This document shows, one piece after another, positions 12,059 to 23,280 of a stretch of 64,000 nt of DNA (position 1 is its first letter; each line of letters begins with the position of its first letter). Location: positions 51,370,390-51,434,389 of the forward strand of contig NC_068576.1 of assembly GCF_025698545.1 (NCBI RefSeq), written 5' to 3'. The position numbers and the translations under genes were made by a program. The notes under the pieces were generated by a model. That model saw only the letters and a list, made by a program, of their open reading frames with translations. It was not told where the DNA came from and made no database searches. The stretch is from Gossypium raimondii. Lineage: Eukaryota > Streptophyta > Magnoliopsida > Malvales > Malvaceae.

Positions 12059-12716
12059 TAGAGGTGAGTGTTTAATCGAATCGAATTGAATAGAAGAATT
12101 TTGAGTTAATTAAATTGACGAGTCCTATTTTATTATCCTAACTCAATTTGAATTTTTTTCGAATCGAGTCGAGTGAAATAAAATTCAAAGCGAGTCGAAT
12201 CGAATGAAATTGTTCGAGTTAAATTAAAAAAATTAAACATGTCAAATTAAAATCTTACTATAGTATAACTAATATCATGTTATAGCACATAAATTTGAAA
12301 CCATATATATTTGAAAAGTTTTTCAAAGAAAAAAAAACTTTAGTACGATAAACTTGAACCATTAATTTACTTTTAGGTTCCAAAATTATTATTCTAGAAA
12401 TTTTTAATCTTTTAACTTTATATATATATATTTATAATTTTTTAAATATATATATATATATAATTTGAAATTTTTATAAATATTTTGAATTTTGAAAACT
12501 ATTTTATAATTTTTATTGAGAGAGATCAATTTACTCATTTTCAAGCTTAATAAGGGCCAAAAGGATATTTACAACAATCTGTTATTCGAATTATTCGAAC
12601 TGTAAAATTCAACTCGATTCACACTCGAAACTTGAATTGCTTATTTGAGTTGATTCGAATAACTCGATTCAATTAACTTGAGTTTTTTTTTTCAAATTGA
12701 GTTTTGCTCGCTCCTA
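12059..12716. mobile_element. hAT-type MITE (658 bp)
   Basis: Left end TAGAGGTGAGTG and right end GCTCGCTCCTA are imperfect inverted repeats of hAT type. Flanks GATTTGAG (12051-12058) and AATTTGAT (12717-12724) match at 6 of 8 bases, as expected for an aged 8-bp target duplication. The interior has repeated 'TCGAATCGA'-like words on both sides and no coding sequence. Confidence 0.65.
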
Positions 12717-13040
12717 AATTTGATTACCCTCACTATTTGAAAGTATAAATCAAGGCTTCTCGTATCCTTTAAACCCATCGCCCAATCGTTCTAATATTTC
12801 AATTATGGCTTTGTATTCGCTTTGATCTGACTTGTCATCATTTGAATCGAACAAAAAATGCTTCAAGCTCTAGTATTTGGTTTGACCCGGAGCTTTTAAG
12901 GTCTCTTTAGTTTCTCCTTCCTTTTTCTCTAGTTTGGGTCAGTTAGGGATTCTAGTAAGTTCAAGTGGTTATGGAGTTTTAGATTATTTGGTTGAGTAGA
13001 TAAAGTTGGCTTCGGCTTGTTAAATGTTATTTATTTATAG

Positions 13041-13484
13041 AGTTTACTATAGAAATAGTCACTTTTGTTTGTCGCATATTATATTTTAGTTACTTATGTT
13101 TGAATTGTTACGTTTTAGTCACTTACATTATTGTTACGAAGTGGTCACTTTACTGTTAAATTTCATTACTTCCCTAACGGCAGTCTTAAGTGGCAGTCCA
13201 AATGAGTTTTAAATGCCAACTTGGATGTCCAGTTGCTGGGATGAAAATAGGTTTTCAATTAAATAAATTTAATTTTGACTGCCACGTAGGACATCCAAGT
13301 TGACATTTAAAATTCATTTGGATTGCCACGTAGGACCACTGTTAGGGAGGTAACAGAGCTTAACGGTAGAGTAACCACTTTGTAACAAAACGATAACATA
13401 AGTGACTAAAACGTAACATTTCAAACATAAATGACTAAAATATAATATAAGGCAAACAAAAGTGACTATTTTAAGAATATAACT
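13041..13484. mobile_element. Foldback MITE with ~200-bp inverted repeats (Mutator-like)
   Basis: The left arm (AAATAGTCACTTTTGTTTG... from 13052) pairs with the right arm (...CAAACAAAAGTGACTATTTT, ending 13472). The match extends inward through TTTTAGTCACTTA and CCAACTTGGATGTCC. Almost the whole element is arm, so RNA would form a long hairpin. The family shares 'AGTCAC' words with the elements at 25572 and 56447. The target duplication is unclear. Confidence 0.7.
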
Positions 13485-13831
13485 ATCTGCTTTTCTTGAG
13501 GTTTTAAAGAAATTAAATAAATAGTAAATTTTAGTTAATGAAAATTCAAATAAATTAAAATAAATAAATTACATGGTATGGTACACATCAATTGATATTT
13601 GTAATCCACATGTTAGAATTTACAGGTTAAAATTGCTACACAACTAACAAAGTGTTTAATGACCAAATTGATGAAAATTATACGTAGAGAACTAAATTTA
13701 TTAAATTATTTAAAATTAAGCATGAATTGAGTTTTTTAAAAATTAAATAAAGACATTTGCATTATCTCTTCTCAAAACTGAAAAGTGAAAATTGTGAAGC
13801 AATTCACCTGTCACTTGTATTGTATTATGAT

Positions 13832-14437
13832 TAGGGGTGTCCAAAATTCAAGTAAAACCGAAAAAATTCTGTTAACCGATCGATTAACTGATTTTTTTGG
13901 TCGGAAGTTGGTTAATTATTTTTTAATTTTTCGGTTAACGGTTAATTCGGTTTGAAACCGGTCGGTTAACCAAATGTTTTCGGTTTAACCGAAAAAATTA
14001 ATAAATAAAATTATAATATATAAATAGGCCCACTATTCATCTAAACTCAATCCAAACCCAAACATCCAACCCAACCCAATCATAAAAATTAAAAATAATT
14101 TAATAAATAAAAATAAAATTCTAAAACTAAAACTAAAACTAAAGTCTTATGTAATGTTTTTAATTATGTAGTGATTCAAAGACTTATGTAATGTTTTTAA
14201 TTATGTAGTAATTCAATTCGGTTAATTCGGTTAATTTTTAACCAAAAATTAAAAAAACATATAATTTTTAGTTAATTCGGTTAACCGACCGAATTAACCA
14301 AAAAAATTTTGGTTCGGTTAATTTTTTCGGTTAAATTTTTTTAAAATATTTTGGTTCGGTTAACGGTTAAAAATTTTGAAAGGTTGGTTAATTCGGTTAA
14401 TGTTATTTCGGGTCGGTTAACCGACTAAACACCCCTA
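13832..14437. mobile_element. hAT-type MITE with perfect 8-bp target duplication
   Basis: TAGGGGTGTCC at the left and AACACCCCTA at the right are inverted. The flanks are identical ATTATGAT (13824-13831 and 14438-14445). The interior is packed with GGTTAACCG / CGGTTAATTCGG words, giving a dense palindromic interior. Non-autonomous, 606 bp. Confidence 0.85.
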
Positions 14438-14447
14438 ATTATGATGG

Positions 14448-14448
<1 letters not shown>

Positions 14449-14500
<52 letters not shown>
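14449..14500. repeat. (ATT)n microsatellite
   Basis: About 17 uninterrupted ATT units lie just past the 8-bp target duplication of the MITE ending at 14437. Confidence 0.95.
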
Positions 14501-14505
<5 letters not shown>

Positions 14506-16607
14506 ATGCATGCTTGAGAAAAAATTGGTTCGTTTTTTACATTTTTGGAACCTGCAAAATAAGAAATTGGAATTTTTTTACAAAAATTATAAAATATGAT
14601 ATAATATAATAAAAATATATTAATAATTTCTGTTTTATTATATTAAGTAAAATAAAAAAAAATTTAGGCCCTTTCTACCTTGGGCCATGGGTGGCGATAC
14701 TCCAGACTATCCCAAGGCCGGTCTTGAAAAAATTATGAATTTAAGCTTAAAATTTATATTTTCTTAATTATTGTAATAATAATAGTGCTAATTGAGTTTT
14801 TAATTATAAATTAATTTCATTAAATAGTACAAGGTGAGTTATGTGATTATGTCATACATAAATATATTATTAATTTTATTTTCAAAATGAAAGTGAAATT
14901 TTAAAAATAGAATGACTATAATATAAATAGGCCATAAAATATAGTAGAAATAATTTTTTGAGATAATGATAAATTTAATATAACATTTATTATTATTTAC
15001 TTTTATCCTGATTTTTTATTAATTGATCAGAAATTTTAAAATTTAATTAAAATTTTATTTTTTAAACAAAAAAAACTGATTAGTTAATTACAATTTTAAT
15101 AATATTGACATGACAATTTATATGAGTTGACGTAGATAATTTTTCTAAAAAAATTATGCATAATTGAAATTTGTTGATTTATTTAATGAATCTCTTTTTA
15201 AAATTTTTATTTTTCATGAGAGTTGTGAAATAAAATTTGAATAGTAAGCCATAGAAAGAAAAAAAACCGGCTATTAGGGGTAAATTTGTAAAATGATGTT
15301 CCCAGTCCCCAGCTGTGTCCCCCAGTCGTCCTGGAGTTTTAATGCCACGCTATTTGCATTGGTTTGTGGTGTCTCAGGCTTGGATGCAATAAAGCCAGTG
15401 GGTGGACTCTATCTGCCTTAAGTCAATGGCCCAACCGTATGGGTTGGATTTGGTCTATACAAAAAATATCATTTTATTTTCATCAAAAATAAAATAATTA
15501 TGGATAAGGGCATAAGGCTAAGATACTTTGAAAGCACCCATGTTCATCTCCCAATCAAGTTTTTTTTAAAATAAATATTTAAATTAAATTATTATTTATG
15601 TTATTTTTTTAGACAACATTTGATAAAATAAAGTTATAGATAGAGGGAGAAAAGGTGATCAGTTAACCAAGAGGGTGAGTATTGTGATATCATAACTCAT
15701 AATTATAGTAATAGAACCGATATTTTTTTAGGACCAAATTATAAAATTTAAAATTTAAAAATTAAAAAAATTTGAGACCTTTTTATTTTATTTTATTTTT
15801 TTCCTATCTATGATGAAGTGTCTATAAAAAAAACTTTCGCATTTTAAGTTTTTGGGGCTTCAAGAAATTTTTTTGTGGCCTTTTTCAGCCATAGTCCCTG
15901 GGTAGTCGCACTTCTAAACTACCCCAAGGTCGAGTCTGTTCAGTGGTAATCAGAACTAAATAAAATTATGGAAATAAAAACTTGAATGTGATTAGCTAGT
16001 CCAAACCTCTTAAAATCATATCTATTCTTGTTAGGTATTCACGATTATCGACTTATTATCCAATTGAGGTTGATCCGACCCTTTTTATCTTGATAAGTAT
16101 ATAGTTAACCAAAGCGTATAGTTCGCCTGCATGAGTTCGCATTTGGTGGGTCCGCGCTATCATGTAGGCGAACTCATATTCGAGAGGCAAGTGTTGACCC
16201 TAGAGTAGGGTACTATGCATGAGCATCTATTTAATCCTAATAAGTATCATTGAGAAACCATGCTTTATAAATAGAAAAGTTAATCTCCACGAGAGAAAAA
16301 AAATTCACAAAAATACTCAACAATTCTGAATTTAGTAGTAAATAAGTTGGTAGATTATGTTGATGAATAATCTACTAAAGTTGGGAAATAGGCATTATTA
16401 AGTTGAGATGTTAAAAGGTAAAATTAATGAATAAAGATAAAAGAGCAGAAAATACAAGACTGTGTGGGATAAAGAAAATTACCATTTCTTCCATAAAGGA
16501 AAATACAACAAACTAGGAAAAAAAGAAGGTGAAACTGAAATACAACACAAACTTGTCCGGTAAATTAGAAACAAAGAAACAAGAATGCAAAGCTCAAAGG
16601 TTGAAGT
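14501..16607. other. Intergenic repeat debris, no gene seen
   Basis: Two similar blocks, about 14655-14715 (CTTGGGCCATGGGTGG...ACTATCCCAAGGCC) and 15870-15945 (GTCCCTGGGTAGTCGCAC...ACTACCCCAAGGTC), look like diverged copies of one repeat. From about 16020 to 16380 there is a moderately GC block with TATAAATAG at 16267 that could be a decayed LTR or other repeat. No intact coding frame. Confidence 0.4.
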
Positions 16608-19064
16608 TTATTTGGATTGGACGAACTTTTGCCATACTCCATTGGCATCGCATGGGCAGAATGTGATTCTTGGGCATCTAAGGTTCTCCAAATATTTCAA
16701 ATTGGGAAATCGTTGCTGCATTTCTTTCCAGTTCATCTTGAAGTTCACCAAAAACTTCAAACGTAAGGTGTCCGCATTCCACTTCTGGCCATCCTCATGA
16801 TTTAGGTAACCCAGTCTTCCACCTCTAATCGACAAATTCGTGAGTTTCTTCATTTTTCTTGGTACCAGCCAAGTCGGTGGTTCCGAGCGAGGGAAACACT
16901 GGAGGTCCAGTTTCACCAGTCTCTCAAGGCCTTCCAGATTTTGTGGTTCTCTCTCTTTCATTGACAGCCTCCTCCATTTCTTAGCCATCAAAGCTATGTT
17001 GGCTGTCCCTCTTAAACCACCTCCCAGCTTCGCGGTCTTTGAATTTGCTTCACCTGCTGCTGCGACTGCACTCCTTTCCCGGTTGCCTTTATCCTCTCCC
17101 TTGTTCACTTTATCAGTCGAGGCTTTTGCTGCTGCACTACTAATACTACTTGCCTGCTTCTTCTTGGTCTTGGATTGCTGTTGTTCGCTACTACTGTCTA
17201 GCGTAGAATCCTCTTTTCCTGGCATTCCCCCCCATCCCCACGCTATCCTCAACTTCTCAAGTTTTTGAAATTTAGCGAGAGCGTCCCCTGCCTCATCGAT
17301 ATTGAACTTGGTAGTGTTCACATTGACGCTTAGTTTTCTCAGACTCGGTAACTCCGACAAATCGTCTAGTGTGCATGAGTTTTTGGCTTCCAGAATCACA
17401 AACCCTTTAAGGACTTGAAGTTCCGATAGTTTATTCAGCTGTTGGGGAATGTAATCAAGCAGATAGCATTCTGATAAATCCAAGTAAGTCAGCTTCTTAA
17501 GTGACCCTATCCTGTCTGGTAGCTTCTCCAGATCGTGACATGCTCTTAGATCTAATATCCTCAAATTTTCAAGCTTGCACAGAGTGGCGGGAAGCTTTGG
17601 GATACCGGAAATACCTTGAAGGCTAAGAAGCCTTAAATTCTTCATGTTTTTGAACCCTTTTAAGAACTCAATGTCTTCCACCTCAATATGGCGAGCTTGC
17701 CCAGCCGTGGCTTCCCATCTACCCAAATAAAGAACTTTAATGCCCGTCATCTTAGAAAACCACTCCGTAGGTAAATCTGGAAATTGCTTACTCAAGTTGA
17801 ACAACGTCTGCAATTTATCAATTTGCTGACTAGCTCTTATCAATGTGTTCTCATGTGGAAAATTGAACAACATCTGCAGCTTTACTAGATCTGCAGATAG
17901 CTTTCCTTGCAATAGCTTTCCTTGCTCCTGATGTTGCTCCTGCTCTTTAGGCTTTTCTGAATTGCCATCCTTGTCATTGCCTTTAAGATAATCAGCGAAC
18001 CAGGAAGCAGTAGCTCTTTCATTGCCATCCTTGTCATTGCCTTTAAGATAATCAGCGAACCAGGAAGCAGTAGCTCTTTCAGACTTCACCATACAAGCCT
18101 TGTTGCAAGATGAAAAATCCATGATGGGTTTTCCATCCTGGTCATAATCAAAGAAACCTTCTTTCTTGGCAAAATGGATCAAGCACGAACGAACAATTGG
18201 GGTCACCTTGTAGCTTCTGGGTTGTAATCTGTTTTTCTTCAGAACAGGCTCGATTAGCCTCTTCTCCACGAATGTGGTGAGAGTGTCGTTTAAATCTCCC
18301 ATCTCATCCTTTCCATTTCGGGCGATTAAGTTTTCTCCGACCCACCAAAATCTCAAAAACCTCTTCTTTATCTCCGCATTTTCAGGGAAAATTGAGAAAC
18401 ACAGCAAGCACAGTTTCTGCCTGTCATCAAGGCCTTCATATTTTTCCTCAAATTCTTTAAAATAATAGCTATTTTCAAATATATGTTCACCATATAGGTG
18501 AGGCAAGTCCCCTGCCTCGCCGGTGGCAAAGGTTGTCTGCAAAGCACGATTACCATCGGAATTTATACTGGCGGCCTGAAGTTGCAAGAGGATCAGGATT
18601 TTGACTCGGGTGATGTTGTTTCTGAACACACGTAGATTGTGCTGAACCTGTTTTCGTAACTCGTCTTTTTCGAGATCACTCACGATGTCGTTGACATTGG
18701 CCTCAAGAGTTTCGAATGGTTCTCTTAGACTATTTTTTAAGTTCTCCAGTTCCTGGAATGACCTGATCATATAATCGAGTTCTTTGCATAGTTTTCCCAG
18801 CTCGTACAGCGGTTCCTTCTTCTTGTCGTTGGTCTCCTGGGCCTGGTTAGCATCTCCATCCTGTTTGTTGGTCCCATCTTGCTCATTTCCAGTACGGTTA
18901 GAGCCATCTTGCTCATTTCCAGTCAGGTTATTAGCCGCAGTGTTGGTGGCGACAGCGATTTCGGCCTCTGCACAATCGCTAGTGAGGAGGTTCCTCAGGT
19001 TCGTTATGATATTGTTTATGTCCTGAATGGATAAGGGAGGTGGCTTGTCATCTGTGGAAGACAT
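16608..19064 (-). CDS. Winged-helix + LRR protein lacking an NB-ARC (RPP13-like/At5g45520-like)
   Basis: An 818-residue single-exon NLR-like protein with no P-loop. Residues 1-90 are polar with short repeats (GNEQDG, twice). Residues 85-170 are helical and coiled-coil-like. At ~216-300 comes an NLR winged-helix domain (CLLCFSIFPENAEIKKR..., then FVEKRLI), but the usual MHD triad is replaced: YKVTPIVRSCL, with VTP at 287-289. A perfect tandem duplication of 20 residues lies at 329-368. Leucine-rich repeats run from ~430 to ~800 (NLRILDLRACHDLEKLP, LTYLDLSECYLLDYIP). They are interrupted at ~640-710 by a low-complexity Ser/Lys/Ala insert. It could act as the sensor half of a split NLR with the NB-ARC-only protein at 10521-11522. 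Arabidopsis At5g45500/At5g45520 are similar neighbours. The start chosen is the first ATG of the frame; a TATA-like TTTATATTC lies ~40 bp upstream. Confidence 0.85.
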   Translation of the reverse strand: MSSTDDKPPPLSIQDINNIITNLRNLLTSDCAEAEIAVATNTAANNLTGNEQDGSNRTGNEQDGTNKQDGDANQAQETNDKKKEPLYELGKLCKELDYMIRSFQELENLKNSLREPFETLEANVNDIVSDLEKDELRKQVQHNLRVFRNNITRVKILILLQLQAASINSDGNRALQTTFATGEAGDLPHLYGEHIFENSYYFKEFEEKYEGLDDRQKLCLLCFSIFPENAEIKKRFLRFWWVGENLIARNGKDEMGDLNDTLTTFVEKRLIEPVLKKNRLQPRSYKVTPIVRSCLIHFAKKEGFFDYDQDGKPIMDFSSCNKACMVKSERATASWFADYLKGNDKDGNERATASWFADYLKGNDKDGNSEKPKEQEQHQEQGKLLQGKLSADLVKLQMLFNFPHENTLIRASQQIDKLQTLFNLSKQFPDLPTEWFSKMTGIKVLYLGRWEATAGQARHIEVEDIEFLKGFKNMKNLRLLSLQGISGIPKLPATLCKLENLRILDLRACHDLEKLPDRIGSLKKLTYLDLSECYLLDYIPQQLNKLSELQVLKGFVILEAKNSCTLDDLSELPSLRKLSVNVNTTKFNIDEAGDALAKFQKLEKLRIAWGWGGMPGKEDSTLDSSSEQQQSKTKKKQASSISSAAAKASTDKVNKGEDKGNRERSAVAAAGEANSKTAKLGGGLRGTANIALMAKKWRRLSMKEREPQNLEGLERLVKLDLQCFPRSEPPTWLVPRKMKKLTNLSIRGGRLGYLNHEDGQKWNADTLRLKFLVNFKMNWKEMQQRFPNLKYLENLRCPRITFCPCDANGVWQKFVQSK
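17961..18080 (-). repeat. Perfect in-frame 60-bp tandem duplication in the LRR gene
   Basis: 17961-18020 and 18021-18080 are identical. Each copy encodes ERATASWFADYLKGNDKDGN (20 residues), between the winged helix and the LRRs. Perfect identity indicates a recent event that kept the frame. Confidence 0.95.
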
Positions 19065-20793
19065 GGCTAGGGCATTAGCTCAAGAAAGTGAGACTGGACA
19101 AGAATATAAACACACACCAGGTAAAAAAAAATCTCTCAACCTAATTAGTAACTAGTCTGCAGGAGAAGCTGGGAAGGTTCCCTTGAATATTCCAAGAAGG
19201 AAAAAAGAAAAAGAAACAAAAAAACAAAGACTTGATTCAGGTCAACAAAAGGGCGAAAGTGAAGAAACTTTAAGCAAAGTTACAACCAAACGCTGCCTTG
19301 AAAACTGACAATGACTTGGCAGTATTGGTAGATTAATCAAGGAGAGAAAGAGTCCAGCAACTTCCTCGGGGCCACTTCTTTATTTTTCTGAAAATTTTGG
19401 TAAAATATTTTTAAAGACTAGTTGGTTTTTAGGGGTAGAATTTTAACCGAGTCAAGTCAATGCCCTTAAATGATTGCTCGCCGAAACATAATTGCTTTCC
19501 TTTAAACCAATAATTCATTTAGTGAAAGGACACAAGGGTTATCTTTTGAAGAGGAATCTTATTTTCTTTTAGGGAAACGTGGAGTTTTATATGGGACAAT
19601 TTTCTTTTTCTTTTTTTTTTCAAATAAAAGTCGTGTTTAGATTTTTATTGGAGGAAATGATGTTTTTATTTAACCCCTTTTTTGAATGATAAATATGAAC
19701 AAACAGGGATGTCAGGCTTGTTTGAGTTCCCCACCAACTCTTCATGGCCACACACCAGGTTAATTAATTTACTTCGATGCAACCTTGCCTACTTCTTTAA
19801 TCTCCAGCAGAACCTATGAGTTTTTTTTTATATATTACATGTAAGTTCAATGCGTGTTCCTTCTGCAAAAGAATTAAACAATAGGCAAATTGTATTTTCC
19901 CAACCTAGTACACCCATGTAATCCAAACTGCTGGTAGTGGTGGGAACTGTGAATTTCAGTTTTTCACCCTTGAAAAATGGAAGAAAAATAATCCTAACAT
20001 GCATGGGTTTGCCCGTTGCTGGTTCCATTTTGTCGTATTAACAGCCAATCCAACGGGTTACATCAAAAAATAAATCATACAGTACAATCTTTTATCTAAC
20101 TCTTGCTTAGAAAGTTGCAGAGTTTTTTTTTTTAACGAATAACAAGAAAACTTCACATGTACGAGTGTATCGTGTTCTGTTTTTTTTTTCTTCTCTTTTT
20201 GTTATATAAAAATTCAAAATGGAGAGCCTTTCACACTTTAAAAAATAAATCCAACATGCTTGGAAATTTGCAAAATGTTTCATTTTTTTTGGTAATTTGA
20301 ATAGTGAAAGGCATCCTTTCAGCTAACGCTACTGAAAGCGATTTTTGTAGGACATATTTTTCTCTCTCTCTCCTATTTAAAATAGTATAAATCAATACAT
20401 TTTTAAGAAAATAGCATATATATTCAAATAATTTTTTTTTCAGCATATATTGGAAAAATTGCCCTTTAAAAAATAAATCCAACATGCTTGGAAAATTGCA
20501 AAATGTTCCATTTTTTTTTGGTAATTTGAATCGTGAAAATAACAGAGCATTTGATCCCTTTCAAGTTGTGCAATAGGCAGTGAATAAAAAAGCATACCAA
20601 AAATTTGTTCCTTGCTGAAGAAAACACCATAAGCTATGATCTTGCGCAATATTACATTTTCCATTTCTCCACAGAAACTTGGAATTTAGCACAATAAAAG
20701 CAAAAGCAAACAGAGATGACAAACTTCATATATAAAAAGACGTGATTTAAGGCCGTGGTGGACAGGCATTGATGAAATGTGTGTGTAAAGTGG
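19065..20793. other. Intergenic between LRR and DUF594 genes
   Basis: Holds the promoter of the minus-strand LRR gene and the 3' flank of the DUF594 gene. A ~75-bp direct repeat occurs at 20236-20310 and 20465-20540 (shared core AAAAAATAAATCCAACATGC), about 90% identical. The short frame at 19828-20028 (-) has no recognisable family. Confidence 0.5.
20236..20540. repeat. Pair of ~75-bp direct repeats
   Basis: Copies at 20236-20310 and 20465-20540 share CCAACATGCTTGGAAA, GCAAAATGTT and GGTAATTTGAAT with few differences. They flank 154 bp of AT-rich DNA containing TTTCAGCTAACGCTACTGAA. The origin may be a segmental slip or a decayed element pair. Confidence 0.75.
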
Positions 20794-23280
20794 TTACTTT
20801 CCGACAATCAATTTAGCCCTTGCATGTCCCTCGTTGATCTGGAACTGCTCCCCGAGACCAAAATGAGCCATGAGCAACCAAATAAAAGTAATGAGCTCCC
20901 CACCTTTGCTGACCTGCTGTGCGTGCGTGTTTGCTCTGCAATGGCTGGCAGCATATGACATCAATTCCACCCACACTCTGCTCATCAATTTCCATTTATC
21001 CAGACCTTCCCCCTCAAGCCTGTTTAGTTCTTGTGCCAACATGCTGGCATCAAACAGAACAGATTTACTTCTATCCCCCTTCACCGCCACAGGTTTAACA
21101 TTTGTTGTCACCGAAAGAATCGCCTCGCAGGCCTTGGCTTCTACACTTCCGCTCCCTTTCAGCTTTTCTACCAGTGATGGTAATCCCCGGCTAGCAAAGA
21201 ATCTGTCAGCCTCGGCATAAGTGTCCCTAAATCTTATTTTTCCAATGCCTCCTACAGCAGACATCATTGTTGGCTGCCAGATTAAAAGATACAACATGTA
21301 ATCCGAGAGAAGCTTACTAAATTCTCGATAATTAAAGCTTTCCTTGTCTAGTTTCTTTCCATTGGAAGTATAGTAACATAGATCAGTAGCAATGTGCCAC
21401 AATATAATGCTTTCATCGTACTGGACATCGGTAATATACGGCATCAGTGAGCTGCGATCAACTTTTGTATCACTATCGACTATAATCCATTCACCCCTCG
21501 CCGCAGATATCCTCTTGGCCGTTTCAGGATCATCTGCATGGTTGGCTTTGGTTTTCAGCTCATCGAATATGAATTCCCATAGCTCTTTGGTGAATGGCTC
21601 GCGGGATACATATAATATCTCATCAATGAAGTCCTTGAGCCCCATACTTCCCATGATGAATGTACGAACATGGCCACAAAGTATACTTGTCTTTTTTATA
21701 ACATGGTGTAGCCCAGTAATATGGTTGAGCTTATCGACAACATAGGTGATAGCCGTGCTGACTTTGTTGTTGATAAAATCCAATACAATTATCACACAAG
21801 ACAGTAAACCGGTGATTGCATTGGTGAATTTTTTGATCAAATCAACAGCAAAGTCGAAACATGCATCAATGCGCAGAAAGGTGCTGATGTCCTTAGCGAT
21901 AACGAGTGGCCATCTCGTGAATTTGTGGATTCTTCTAGTATGGCTCTGCAGGCAATAACTTATCAAATTGAAGGATGAGAGAGATCCAGACCACCTTCGG
22001 AACAAAATGGGAGTTGACAAAACCTTATGATTGATCCTCTCAATCGGTTTCTCTTCTGGTTTAAGAGGGGTTGTACAGTCGCAGCTTCTCCACCATGGCA
22101 TCCTGAACCGAAGGAAGCTACTGAAGAGCCAAGCCAAGATCCCGGGATTGGAATCAGGGTCCTTGATGGTAGCAAACGTCCAGTCGGAAAAAATGAGCAT
22201 CAATAGGGCTATAAGATCCAGGACCACCGCACCCAGGAGCAAGGTGTAGGTGATTCCCACATCAAATTGGTTAAGGTCGTGTTTCCTTGTTCTGAAATGG
22301 AAGATAGAAAGAGCTGCTACAATGGAAGCAAAGGCTACACATCGGAATATATATCCCCAAGCGGAATGCACAACTTGTACTTTAGTGTAAAGAACCTCGT
22401 ATATGAAGTTGAGTTCAACCTCGATGACCCTCAGAGCATCGATTGGTTTTCTCTTTTTGAAGAATTCCCGGCTCTCGTTACGCTCACGGAAGCTAAATAT
22501 GAGATCCACCACAAGCCCCTTGAAGATTAGAAAGTACTTATAAGCATAATGCACTACTTCCAGATTGTTCAATTTGCCTTCCTTAACTGGCATATCAGTG
22601 GCCCTGGCTTCTTTATCAGGCTCTGGAATCATAATAATTCGCGTCGGAAGTTTGTTGTCTCTCTTGGAAGCGTACTCCTCCATAAGCTTTGCGTAGTTAG
22701 GCCCAGGATCAGCCTCTTTGAGCATGGAATCTCGAAACCTGTCCAAGCTCGCGAGATACAGAGCACGCGTCCGCTCCACATACTTGATGGTTCCAGCCAC
22801 AAACATTAGCACGGTGGGAACCCAAAACCTGTTCTTTGGGAGTGACTGAGCAAAGACATAAAGAGTTGCAACAGCTTGAAAGCCGAGACCGAGCAAGTGC
22901 CTAAGCCAAAGCTCGTTATCTTCAAGAGCAAAAGCAGTGATTGTATCGGGACCACCCAGATGCAACAAAAGAAAGGGAGCCCAGAAGGCCAGGAGAGCAT
23001 CGTTACTATGATGAGAAGAAGACTTGGACGTAGAGGAGCCAGATTTTTTAGAACCACTGCCTTGGTTATTGGAGATGAGACCCACAGTGAAATTAGCAGC
23101 AGCGTCGGCGAGCAAGTAAGCGGACCAGATGAGCATGATTAAGATTCTTTTCCTTGTAGATTTGCGGTATGGGGCGAGCAAAACCAGGAAGGTCTGCAAT
23201 GAGAGACTGAACAGAATGGTGCCTCGGATATTCCATTTGTCCCATACCTTCTGCACCTCCGGCGGGATGGGGTCGACCAT
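20794..23280 (-). CDS. DUF4220/DUF594 multi-pass membrane protein (828 aa)
   Basis: Plant-specific membrane protein of unknown function. The N-terminus has hydrophobic helices at ~20-37 (ILFSLSLQTFLVLLAP), ~47-65, ~95-112 (AFWAPFLLLHLGGPDTITAF, the DUF4220 hallmark), ~130-145 and ~155-167, then further helices near 310-325 and 345-370. A Ser/Lys-rich loop lies at ~75-92. The C-terminus has the DUF594 signature, HAQQVSKGGELITFIWLLM...H, followed by a short tail ending VGK. One exon, intact, with strong codon bias typical of a real gene. The start is the first ATG of the frame. Arabidopsis relatives (At5g45470, At5g45480, At5g45530, At5g45540) are, from memory, interspersed with the same NB-ARC and LRR genes seen here, which hints at a shared pathway. 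No biochemical role can be read from the sequence. Confidence 0.9.
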   Translation of the reverse strand: MVDPIPPEVQKVWDKWNIRGTILFSLSLQTFLVLLAPYRKSTRKRILIMLIWSAYLLADAAANFTVGLISNNQGSGSKKSGSSTSKSSSHHSNDALLAFWAPFLLLHLGGPDTITAFALEDNELWLRHLLGLGFQAVATLYVFAQSLPKNRFWVPTVLMFVAGTIKYVERTRALYLASLDRFRDSMLKEADPGPNYAKLMEEYASKRDNKLPTRIIMIPEPDKEARATDMPVKEGKLNNLEVVHYAYKYFLIFKGLVVDLIFSFRERNESREFFKKRKPIDALRVIEVELNFIYEVLYTKVQVVHSAWGYIFRCVAFASIVAALSIFHFRTRKHDLNQFDVGITYTLLLGAVVLDLIALLMLIFSDWTFATIKDPDSNPGILAWLFSSFLRFRMPWWRSCDCTTPLKPEEKPIERINHKVLSTPILFRRWSGSLSSFNLISYCLQSHTRRIHKFTRWPLVIAKDISTFLRIDACFDFAVDLIKKFTNAITGLLSCVIIVLDFINNKVSTAITYVVDKLNHITGLHHVIKKTSILCGHVRTFIMGSMGLKDFIDEILYVSREPFTKELWEFIFDELKTKANHADDPETAKRISAARGEWIIVDSDTKVDRSSLMPYITDVQYDESIILWHIATDLCYYTSNGKKLDKESFNYREFSKLLSDYMLYLLIWQPTMMSAVGGIGKIRFRDTYAEADRFFASRGLPSLVEKLKGSGSVEAKACEAILSVTTNVKPVAVKGDRSKSVLFDASMLAQELNRLEGEGLDKWKLMSRVWVELMSYAASHCRANTHAQQVSKGGELITFIWLLMAHFGLGEQFQINEGHARAKLIVGK

